Below are positions 7,274 through 13,422 of a stretch of DNA of 22,949 bases, piece after piece. Each line of letters opens with the position of its first letter. Position 1 is the stretch's first letter. The position numbers were made by a program, and so were the translations under genes. The notes under the pieces were generated by a model. That model was not told the DNA's origin. It was given only the letters and a program-made list of their open reading frames with translations, and made no database searches. The stretch comes from DASPJR01 sp035628505 (lineage in GTDB: Bacteria > Planctomycetota > SZUA-567 > H5-PLA8): positions 1 to 22,949 of the forward strand of contig DASPJR010000222.1 in assembly GCA_035628505.1 (NCBI GenBank), in the 5' to 3' direction.

Positions 7274-7621
7274 ATGGCGAAAATCGATTGGATGCTGCAC
7301 CGCAACGGGTGAAAGACCTGCGGCCGAACGCAGGAGTTTCTTGCGAAGAACAAGATTGAGACAGCCACAACCGTCGACGCCAGGAAGAGCCCGCTCGACA
7401 AAAAACAGGCACTCGCCCTGGCGCGCGAGGCCAGCGAAATTTTCGCGACAAAAGGCAAGAAGGTCATTCACTTTGATCTGAAAAAAGACGCACCCAGCGA
7501 CGACGAGCTGCTTGCCGTGCTGATCGGGCCAAGCGGCAACCTGCGTGCGCCGGCGTTCCGAGTCGGAAAGAAGCTGATCGTCGGATTCGACGAAGAGACC
7601 TGCCGTCAGGTCTTTAAATGA
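7274..7621 (+). CDS. Putative selenoprotein, ArsC/Spx-like thioredoxin fold (UGA read as Sec at codon 13)
   Basis: The start ATG at 7274 has AGGAG 7 bases upstream. The frame reads MAKIDWMLHRNG, then an in-frame TGA at 7310-7312, then KTCGRTQEFLAKNKIE and on to a second TGA at 7619-7621, 115 residues in all. The TGA sits exactly where the first Cys of a C-x-x-C redox motif belongs (U13-K-T-C16), after a beta strand and before a helix, as in Spx/YffB/ArsC-type proteins. The rest also looks real: a basic helix rich in Lys/Ala, KKVIHFDLKKDAPSDDEL, and GNLRAPAFRVGKKLIVGF with a probable cis-Pro after Arg-Ala. Known Sec codons in bacteria often replace this Cys. Two hairpins just after the UGA could form a SECIS element. 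Alternatives are a Cys-to-stop mutation or a sequencing error. No selA, selB, selC or selD gene is in the window. Confidence 0.8.
7317..7351 (+). promoter_or_regulatory. Candidate bacterial SECIS hairpins after the in-frame UGA
   Basis: Two adjacent hairpins follow the UGA. The first is CCTGCG (7317-7322) with CGCAGG (7329-7334) around the loop GCCGAA. The second is TTCTT (7338-7342) with AAGAA (7346-7350) around the loop GCG, extendable by G7336-C7351 with a bulged U7337. The second loop starts with G and begins 30 bases after the UGA, inside the spacing I recall for bacterial SECIS elements (about 16-37 bases). A bulged U in the stem also recalls the E. coli fdhF element. The pairing is seen by eye only; the regulatory role is inferred. 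Confidence 0.45.
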
Positions 7622-7685
7622 GGCGAGATTGAGTGTCCTCAAACGTACCTGATTCCATTTTGCAGACCGTTGCCGAACGTTTTAA

Positions 7686-7691
7686 TATAAT
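7686..7691 (+). promoter_or_regulatory. TATAAT box immediately upstream of the HNH-like gene
   Basis: A perfect TATAAT lies only 3 bases before the ATG at 7695. No Shine-Dalgarno is visible in that gap or just upstream, and no good -35 hexamer sits at 16-18 bases. If it is a real -10 element, the message would be leaderless or nearly so. It may also be chance AT-richness. Confidence 0.35.
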
Positions 7692-7694
7692 TTC

Positions 7695-8030
7695 ATGGGC
7701 GAGCTTCATCTCTGCGAACTGTGCGGCCGGCGTGTGCAGAGCGTCACGAAACACCACCTGATTCCGCGCACGCGGCACAAAAACAAACGCAATAAGAAGA
7801 ACTTCGACCGTGAGGAGATTCATTCGCGCGTGCTGTGGCTGTGCTCGCCCTGCCACAAGAATGTTCATGCCGTGCTGACTGAGAAGGAGCTCGAAAATCA
7901 GTACAACACGCTTGAACTCCTGGCCGCTCATCCGGAGATCGCGAAGTTCACAGCGTGGATTTCAACCAAGCCCGACGGCACGACTGTCCGCGTTCACGCC
8001 AACCGGTCTAAGTCAGAAAAGTGGAAATGA
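7695..8030 (+). CDS. Small HNH-like zinc protein
   Basis: The protein is 111 aa. It begins MGELHLCELCGRR, with C7-x-x-C10, followed by KHHLIPR (H20-H21), a basic Asn/Lys-rich stretch, and LCSPCHKNVHAVL (C50-x-x-C53-H54...H58). Two CxxC knuckles plus HH and a following N/H pattern match compact HNH-type beta-beta-alpha metal folds, which usually nick or bind DNA. The C-terminal half (LENQYNTLELLAAHPEIAKFTAWI) is helical and outside the HNH core. Family members of this size are common as stand-alone genes of unknown role; it is not next to a restriction or phage gene here. It lies 73 bases after the selenoprotein candidate and carries its own possible -10 box almost touching the start codon. 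Nuclease activity is inferred from the motif only. Confidence 0.8.
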   Translation: MGELHLCELCGRRVQSVTKHHLIPRTRHKNKRNKKNFDREEIHSRVLWLCSPCHKNVHAVLTEKELENQYNTLELLAAHPEIAKFTAWISTKPDGTTVRVHANRSKSEKWK

Positions 8031-8377
8031 CGCCGCCCTCACGGTGTGCAGTGCGGTTTGCACCTGTGCACAGCTCCAGAAACTGCGAGTTTTGTGGATT
8101 CTTATAAACTTTTTGTCAATACAAACTATTGTGTCTGCTTATTTTGCATCAGCGTTAAAGATTTTTGGAGAAAATTTGGGACAAATCGACTTCGCTAAGC
8201 ATCTCTTATAGATGAGAGGACCCTGCAAACGGCCTCTCCTGCTACGACACCCTCACTATACTCCGTTGCTGAGACTTTCCCTCATCACGCGATGATCGGA
8301 GAAGTCACGGCGGGGTAAGTGATTCAGGCACATGCGGGCAGCATTTTCAAAAATTCAACATCGAGAGGAAACGGTCC
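8031..8377. other. Intergenic region with one dispersed-repeat copy
   Basis: This 347-base gap has no credible gene. It holds one copy of the ~85-base dispersed element in minus orientation (about 8150-8245) and then the leader of the SGNH hydrolase gene. The 8090-8180 part is AT-rich compared with its surroundings and could contain a promoter, but I cannot fix -35/-10 boxes. Confidence 0.5.
8150..8245 (-). repeat. Dispersed intergenic element, copy A
   Basis: The core at 8179-8216 is the exact reverse complement of 19832-19869 (38 identical bases). Similarity continues more weakly on both sides: a GCCG..TTGC..GTC segment upstream and an AAATTTT..AAAAAT..CTTT segment downstream in the element's own direction. 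A CATCT/AGATG hairpin lies inside the core. Confidence 0.75.
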
Positions 8378-9541
8378 TTGAAGCGCATCCATAAACTTTT
8401 CGGCATTCTCCTGATCGCAATACTCGCGCGGAGCCTCTCCGCGGCGGATGGCGCCATCCCCTTCCCCTTTAAGGTAGGCGACCGCGTGGCGTGGATCGGC
8501 AGTTCATCCACCCGCATTGGCATCTGGCCGAAGACGATGGAATTTCTGCTACGCACGCGGCATCCGGAACTGAAGCTGCAATTCTGGCGGCACACGACTG
8601 GCGGTGGAACGTTCGCCACGGGCCTTGAAAATCTTACGAAGTGGCTGGATGAATCGAAGCCGACTCTGGTGCTCTACAATTATGGCGGGAACGATTCCAG
8701 CGGCGGCGAGAAGGGTCTGCCGAAATTCAAAGAGAACATGGACAAATGCATCGCGCAGGCTAAAGCCGCCGGCGCACGCGTGTTCCTGATGACGCATCAA
8801 TCAAACGACGTGCGACGCGCGGGCAAAGAGCCGTGGACGAAGCGCAAGATGTACGCGGAAGTCATGCTCGAATACGCCAGAGAAAAAGGCTACGCGATGG
8901 TGGACACGCATCATCCGCTCGAATCGCTGCAGCTGAAGGGCCAGGAAGACAATCCGGATTACACGATCAACGTCGACACCATTCATCTGACTGAGTCAGC
9001 TTACATCGGCTGGGCGTACTATCTTTACGAACGATTGACGCCGCCAGCCGCGGAAAGCTCCGCCGAGATCTCCGCATCGGGCCAGGTGCTCTCGGCCACG
9101 CGCTGCAAAATTTTGGACGCTAAGAGCGAGAACGGGGTGCTCACATTTACGCGCTCCGATGAAATCCTGCCGCTGCTGCCGCCGAACCCAAATCCAAAGC
9201 CCGCGGCACCGAAGAAGGGTGAAGAGAATAAACCTGTGCCGCCCATTCCCGAATTCAACAAGCAACTGCCCCCACGCAAGCTCGTGCCGCTGGAGAATTT
9301 CTCGCGCTACATGCTGAAAGTGAGCGGCCTGGCAGACGGCACCTATACGATTTCAGTCGAAGGCAAACCCGTGGGCGCAGCCGACGCAAAGTCGCTCGCC
9401 GCCGGCGTTAATCTCAATTCGCTGCTGCTCGATTCAAAGAACCCCGCGCCGTGGGAGGAACTGCAGAAAGATCTGTATGACGGCAAGTCGCTCGAACAGA
9501 TCGGCAGGACGGCATGGAAGTTCGAAGTGAAGAAAAACTGA
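8378..9541 (+). CDS. Exported SGNH/GDSL-family hydrolase
   Basis: The TTG at 8378 is chosen because AGAGG lies 9-10 bases upstream and it gives a clean signal peptide: MKRIHKLF, hydrophobic to LARSLSA, cleavage near residue 22. The 387-aa protein has the SGNH blocks. Block I is VAWIGSSST (residues 38-45), with Ser43 as the likely nucleophile but Ser42 where the usual Asp of GDS stands. Block III is YGGND, with Asn105. Block V is D200-T-I-H203. Such enzymes are esterases or carbohydrate de-acetylases acting in the periplasm or outside; the substrate is unknown. After the domain comes a Pro/Lys-rich linker (LPPNPNPKPAAPKKGEENK, about residues 268-286). A C-terminal region follows (SRYMLKVSGLADGTYTISVEGK...) like that of secreted GDSL proteins in planctomycetes and verrucomicrobia. 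The gene stands alone between an intergenic element and a convergent operon. Confidence 0.88.
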   Translation: MKRIHKLFGILLIAILARSLSAADGAIPFPFKVGDRVAWIGSSSTRIGIWPKTMEFLLRTRHPELKLQFWRHTTGGGTFATGLENLTKWLDESKPTLVLYNYGGNDSSGGEKGLPKFKENMDKCIAQAKAAGARVFLMTHQSNDVRRAGKEPWTKRKMYAEVMLEYAREKGYAMVDTHHPLESLQLKGQEDNPDYTINVDTIHLTESAYIGWAYYLYERLTPPAAESSAEISASGQVLSATRCKILDAKSENGVLTFTRSDEILPLLPPNPNPKPAAPKKGEENKPVPPIPEFNKQLPPRKLVPLENFSRYMLKVSGLADGTYTISVEGKPVGAADAKSLAAGVNLNSLLLDSKNPAPWEELQKDLYDGKSLEQIGRTAWKFEVKKN

Positions 9542-9674
9542 TTTTTTCACCACAGAGAACACAGAGACGGCTGAAACATGGAGATGGCGAACGTGCTTGC
9601 CAGCAAGAGATTAAGTCCATCTGTGCTAAAAAGCTTTTCTCTGTGCTCTCTGTGATCTCCGTGGTGAGAAAAAA
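9542..9674. repeat. Inverted repeat of the CACCACAGAG type between convergent genes
   Basis: The left arm 9542-9566 (T6, then CACCACAGAG..CACAGAG) is complementary with few mismatches to the right arm 9639-9674 (CTCTGTG..CTCTGTG..GTGGTG, then A6), leaving a loop of about 72 bases. It fills the whole gap between the SGNH gene and the isomerase gene. Similar ACCACAGAG-type palindromes are common in environmental bacterial genomes. It may stop transcription from both sides, although the U-tract is on the wrong side for a textbook terminator. Confidence 0.7.
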
Positions 9675-9676
9675 CC

Positions 9677-10360
9677 TCAGCGCGACGCGTGCGGATACTC
9701 GTTGCATAGAAAATGAAGCGGGGCAGCGTCCTCTTCAATCTGCGGAAAGCGGCCGATCGGGTCGCTGAAACGGTTGTCACTGGCGTCGTCGTTCACACTT
9801 GAGACTTCGCCGACCAGCACGCGGCCGCGGCCGGGTTCGCCGTAGAATTTGTGATAGAGGCGCGGCACCAGCGTGACGCTCTCGCCGGGCTTGAGAACGA
9901 TTGAGCCGCCCGCGCGAACCGTGCGCAGCACGCCGTCGCAGCGCACGCGGATGGCTTCGGATGTGAAGCGCTCCTGCGCGTCAGAATTATAAAGTTCCAC
10001 GATCAGATTGCCGCCGCCGCGGTTGATGATGTCTTCGGTCTTCTGCCAGTGAAAGTGAAACGGCGTGACCTGGTTCTCGTCGACAATCATGATTTTCTCA
10101 GCGTAGCTCTTCACGCTCGTCGGATCTTTCAGGTTGCCGTTGCGAAGCGTGAAAAGCAGCAGGCCGGTCTTCTGAAAGTTGCCGCTGCCGAAATCCGTCA
10201 GATCCCAGCCGAGCTTGTTCAGGCGAATCTCATCGCCTTCGGGGCCGACCGATTCCCAATCGTGCGGCGACCAGAAAGCAAACGGCGGCAGCAGAAATTT
10301 CTGCAAGGCGAAGAATTCTTTTGCAGACGTGATGAACTGGTTGATTTCAGAACGCTTCAT
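9677..10360 (-). CDS. D-lyxose/D-mannose isomerase-type sugar isomerase
   Basis: The protein is 227 aa, the usual length of D-lyxose ketol-isomerases, which interconvert D-lyxose and D-xylulose (and often D-mannose and D-fructose) with a divalent metal. The start MKRSEINQFITSAKEFFA...FLLPPFAFWSPHDW is characteristic. The cupin metal site is visible: H102-F-H104 in TPFHFHWQKTED, E109, and H170 in PRLYHKFYG. A GEVSSVNDDASDNRF segment near the end is also typical. The ATG at 10358-10360 overlaps the TGA of the TPR membrane protein gene (ATGA), so it is probably translated by coupling; no strong Shine-Dalgarno is visible. It is the last gene of the minus-strand group read from 14910. Why a sugar isomerase follows a secretion-type ATPase is unclear. 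The family is fairly sure; the preferred sugar is not. Confidence 0.9.
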   Translation of the reverse strand: MKRSEINQFITSAKEFFALQKFLLPPFAFWSPHDWESVGPEGDEIRLNKLGWDLTDFGSGNFQKTGLLLFTLRNGNLKDPTSVKSYAEKIMIVDENQVTPFHFHWQKTEDIINRGGGNLIVELYNSDAQERFTSEAIRVRCDGVLRTVRAGGSIVLKPGESVTLVPRLYHKFYGEPGRGRVLVGEVSSVNDDASDNRFSDPIGRFPQIEEDAAPLHFLCNEYPHASR

Positions 10361-11409
10361 GCGCTTTGTCCGGAACTTAACGGCGGCGCAGCGGATTCGA
10401 TGCGCGCGCTTTCGATGGATTCTATCCGCGGAGCGAGCCCGCGATCAGCCAGAAACGCGCGGAATTCCGGCCAGTGCGCGCCGAGGTAATCGAACTCGCC
10501 CGGACGGCACGGTTGAACGCAGCCAATCAATCGATTGATCTCCGCATCGTTCCCGGATGTTTGCGGCTCATGACGGAGCGTGAAAGCGTGCATCAGCCGC
10601 AGGCATTTCACAGGGTGGCTCATCACCACAGCTTCGGCGAGATGCCACTTTGCGGTCAACATCTCCGCGGCGTCCTGCGGTTTTCCGCGGCGCAGCAACA
10701 CGACTGTCTGCGGCAACAGAAGGAGGCCCTGCTGGTGCGGGCTGGCGATCGCAGCGATTTTTTCAAGCGTCTCTTCGGCTGCCGCCAGGTCGCCCGAGAG
10801 AGCCTGCGATAGTGCGAGGGCCGAGTTCAGCCGCGTCAGCAGGGGGTTATTGTGCTGAAGGTTGGGCGTCTCGAGTGCGACTTTCAGCAGCTTCTGCGCG
10901 CGCTCATACTCTTTTTTGTAGAGATGAATGAGTCCGCGGTAAAGAAGAAAGACCGCGTGCCATTCTGCACCAAGCTGTTTTGCGGCGATGAATTCATCCA
11001 GATTCTTCGCCGCTTCATCGATCTGCCCCGACTCAGCAAGCGCAACCGTATCGAAGTATTTGTTGAACGTGAAACGGACCGACCGGATGCGACGCACCAG
11101 GAAAAGGATGAAGCCTAGAATCAGAATCCACGGAATCACTGCAAGAACAATGCCCGGCAAATCACTGTTCGCGCTCGCCGGCCGGCCGCCAGATCCTGTT
11201 TCGGAACTGAAATGCGCGAGTAACAGGATGGCAACAGCGACACCAACGAGCACTGCGACAAAACGGAAGGTCAGTCCCGACCCGAACTTCACTTTTGCAT
11301 CCGGATCGCTCTGCGACGCGCGCCGCCAGCGCAGCAACAGGAAGATCAGCACGCCGGCCGGCAGCAGCCATGGCAGAAGAATAAGAAGCGAACTCAGCGA
11401 GTCGTCCAT
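10357..11409 (-). CDS. Membrane protein with TPR-like repeats
   Basis: The protein is 350 aa with three hydrophobic segments near residues 8-26 (LLILLPWLLPAGVLIFLLL), 48-67 (FRFVAVLVGVAVAILLLAHF) and 83-105 (DLPGIVLAVIPWILILGFILF). A soluble helical region follows with TPR-like pairs: FDTVALAESGQIDEAAKNLDEF, AVFLLYRGLIHLYKKEYERAQKLL, LNSALALSQALSGDLAAAEETLEKI and LPQTVVLLRRGKPQDAAEML. A C-terminal CVQPCRPGEFDYLGAHWPEFRAFL stretch is unrecognised. The ATG at 11407-11409 has GAAGG about 5 bases upstream and lies 15 bases after the TAG of the GspE-like ATPase gene, so the two are almost certainly cotranscribed. A scaffold or assembly role for the ATPase is plausible by context, but I cannot name the family. 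Confidence 0.82.
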   Translation of the reverse strand: MDDSLSSLLILLPWLLPAGVLIFLLLRWRRASQSDPDAKVKFGSGLTFRFVAVLVGVAVAILLLAHFSSETGSGGRPASANSDLPGIVLAVIPWILILGFILFLVRRIRSVRFTFNKYFDTVALAESGQIDEAAKNLDEFIAAKQLGAEWHAVFLLYRGLIHLYKKEYERAQKLLKVALETPNLQHNNPLLTRLNSALALSQALSGDLAAAEETLEKIAAIASPHQQGLLLLPQTVVLLRRGKPQDAAEMLTAKWHLAEAVVMSHPVKCLRLMHAFTLRHEPQTSGNDAEINRLIGCVQPCRPGEFDYLGAHWPEFRAFLADRGLAPRIESIESARIESAAPPLSSGQSA

Positions 11410-11424
11410 GTCGCCTTCATCATC

Positions 11425-13395
11425 CTATGCGGGCTGATCGCTGAGAATCGAATAGCGCGGGAATACCGTCCGGATCTGCTCGGGCGAGACGATCCCCTGC
11501 GTCAGCAGATAACGGCTGTAGCTCGCGAGCGAAATGAAATTGTCCGCGTTCAGGCTCGCCTGCATCATTCCAAAAGGCGCGTCCTTTTCGATCAGATCGC
11601 GAAGCGCCTCGTTGAGCATCATCAGTTCATAGACTCCGACGCGGCCGAGATCCCCTTCAAAGCGGCACGCGTTGCAGCCTTTGCCCTTGTATACGGGAAC
11701 ATTCGCGTCAGCGATGAGCTTGGCTTCGACGAGCATGCGCACGGACGGGTCGGCCGGCGAAAGCTGCTGAATGCAGCGCTCGCAGATGCGCGAGATCAGC
11801 CGTTGACTGACGACGCATTTGACCGCGCTGGCCATCAGGTACGGCTTGACGTTCAGCTTGCGCAGGCGGGCGATCGCTTCGAGAGCCGAGTCCGTGTGCA
11901 GCGTGGAGAGCACCAGATGCCCTGTCGTTGCGGTCTCCAGCGCGATGCTGGCTGACTCCGGATCGCGAATTTCGCCAACGAGAATCACGTCTGGGTCCTG
12001 ACGCAACGCTGTGCGCAGAATCTGCGCGAAATCAAGACCCACCGCGCGATTAACCTGGATCTGCGTTGCATAGCCGAGCTGGTACTCAACGGGATCTTCG
12101 ATGGTGACGATGTTCACTTTCTGCGATGTGCGCCAGACTTCGCTGAGGCCCGCGTAAAGCGTCGTGGTTTTTCCCGAGCCGGTCGGCCCGGTCACGAGAA
12201 TCATTCCGCTGCTATTGCGGAACACGCCACGCAGTGCGTCGCAGACCGACTTGGAGCTGATCAATTCCTTCAGGTCGAGTCGCTGGCGGCTCTGATCCAG
12301 CAGGCGCAGCACGGCTTTCTCGCCGCCCTGGCATGGCGTGACAGAAAGACGGACTTCGACACGCTGATTTCCAATCTTCACCGGGAAGCGGCCGTCCTGC
12401 GGCAGGCGGCGGTTGGTGATGTCCAGGTCGCTGATGACTTTCAGCCGTGAGATCAGGCGCGTAAAGAGCACGTTATCCAGCTGCTTTTCGAGCATCTCCA
12501 TGTTGCCGTCCAGGCGCATGCGGATACGCGAATACGGCTCAGCCGGCTCGAAATGCATATCGCTGGCGCCGAGATGAATCGCTTTGAGCAGAACTTTTTC
12601 GAGCACCTCGGCCGTCTGGTGGTCGCCGAGCTCATGCTCTTTGCCGGATTGATCCACATACGTCACCGAGCGCGGCTCGTCGGGCCTGGCCTGAACGGCA
12701 TGCGGGAAATGCGCTTCGGCAAAGCGCTCGAATTCCCGCTCGCCGATAGCGACAAACTCGACACTGTACTGCCGCAGTTCGTCGCGCAGAAACGTGCGCG
12801 TTTTGGCGTTCAGCGGATCGGCCATGCCAACGGTAAGCGCGTCGCCATTCTGTGCGAGAACCAGCGCCTTGCAGTGCCGCGATGTTTTCTCCGGAAGAAT
12901 TTTCCAGGCCGTCTTCACGCCCGGGTAGCTGTCCAGCGAGACAAACGGCAGCGTCACTTCTTTGCGCGCGATCTCTTCAAGATGCCGCGCCATCCCCGCC
13001 GCCAGTTCAAGCCCAAGCTGCGGCTGCGTTTTAATCAGCTCGCGCACAGCCGCCCCATTCAAGATCAGCGCCTGCCCGGCTGTGAGGGCGATCACGGATG
13101 CGGCAGAAGGTTCACCGGTGAGCAGCGCCGGCTCGCCGAAATGATCGCCGGGATAAAGCAGGTAAAGCTCGCGGCCAAAGCCGACTTCTTCATCCTGCAC
13201 GACGACTTTGCACTGGCCTTCGAGAATGACGTAGAGCTCGCTGGACGGCGCACCCTGTTCGATCATTTTTTCGCCGGGCCAGAATTCACGCACCTGCGCC
13301 TGCTGGCCGAGTGAATTCCAGACTGCCGGCTTTAAATTTTTGAAAACGGGAATAGTCCCGAGCACTTCAGCATAACGTTCCGCTTCGTTGAGCAT
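11425..13395 (-). CDS. GspE/PilB-like ATPase fused to an N-terminal cyclic-nucleotide-binding domain
   Basis: The protein is 656 aa. Residues ~10-130 form a cNMP-binding fold (FKNLKPAVWNSLG...ELYVILEGQCKVV...GDHFGEPALLTGEPSAASV). FGE is present at 86-88, but the usual phosphate-binding Arg is replaced by Ser97. Residues ~145-235 look like a MshEN-type N-domain (VLAQNGDALTVGMADPLNAKT). Residues ~260-650 are a complete secretion ATPase: SDMHFEP, Walker A GPTGSGKTT (403-411), TIEDPVEYQ, Walker B ILVGEIRDPE (471-480), the His box TGHLVLSTLHTD (491-502), and a tetra-Cys zinc site (C538, C541, C574, C577). These ATPases power type II secretion or type IV pili. No pilin, secretin or inner-membrane platform gene is nearby, so its machine is unknown. 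The ATG at 13395 has a GGGTGGGGG stretch upstream and lies 27 bases after the fusion-enzyme gene. Confidence 0.92.
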   Translation of the reverse strand: MLNEAERYAEVLGTIPVFKNLKPAVWNSLGQQAQVREFWPGEKMIEQGAPSSELYVILEGQCKVVVQDEEVGFGRELYLLYPGDHFGEPALLTGEPSAASVIALTAGQALILNGAAVRELIKTQPQLGLELAAGMARHLEEIARKEVTLPFVSLDSYPGVKTAWKILPEKTSRHCKALVLAQNGDALTVGMADPLNAKTRTFLRDELRQYSVEFVAIGEREFERFAEAHFPHAVQARPDEPRSVTYVDQSGKEHELGDHQTAEVLEKVLLKAIHLGASDMHFEPAEPYSRIRMRLDGNMEMLEKQLDNVLFTRLISRLKVISDLDITNRRLPQDGRFPVKIGNQRVEVRLSVTPCQGGEKAVLRLLDQSRQRLDLKELISSKSVCDALRGVFRNSSGMILVTGPTGSGKTTTLYAGLSEVWRTSQKVNIVTIEDPVEYQLGYATQIQVNRAVGLDFAQILRTALRQDPDVILVGEIRDPESASIALETATTGHLVLSTLHTDSALEAIARLRKLNVKPYLMASAVKCVVSQRLISRICERCIQQLSPADPSVRMLVEAKLIADANVPVYKGKGCNACRFEGDLGRVGVYELMMLNEALRDLIEKDAPFGMMQASLNADNFISLASYSRYLLTQGIVSPEQIRTVFPRYSILSDQPA

Positions 13396-13422
13396 CGATT
13401 TCCCCCACCCTGTTTTGAAATT

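Noticed and set aside
7310..7312. In-frame TGA as simple pseudogene decay
   Set aside because: The single stop falls exactly on a motif Cys, and the rest of the frame is intact with good ribosome-binding signals. Kept as an alternative, but judged less likely than Sec.
12553..13314. 253-residue plus-strand open frame opposite the CNB-ATPase gene
   Set aside because: It is the complement of a clearly conserved domain, Arg/His/Phe-rich, with no recognisable motif.
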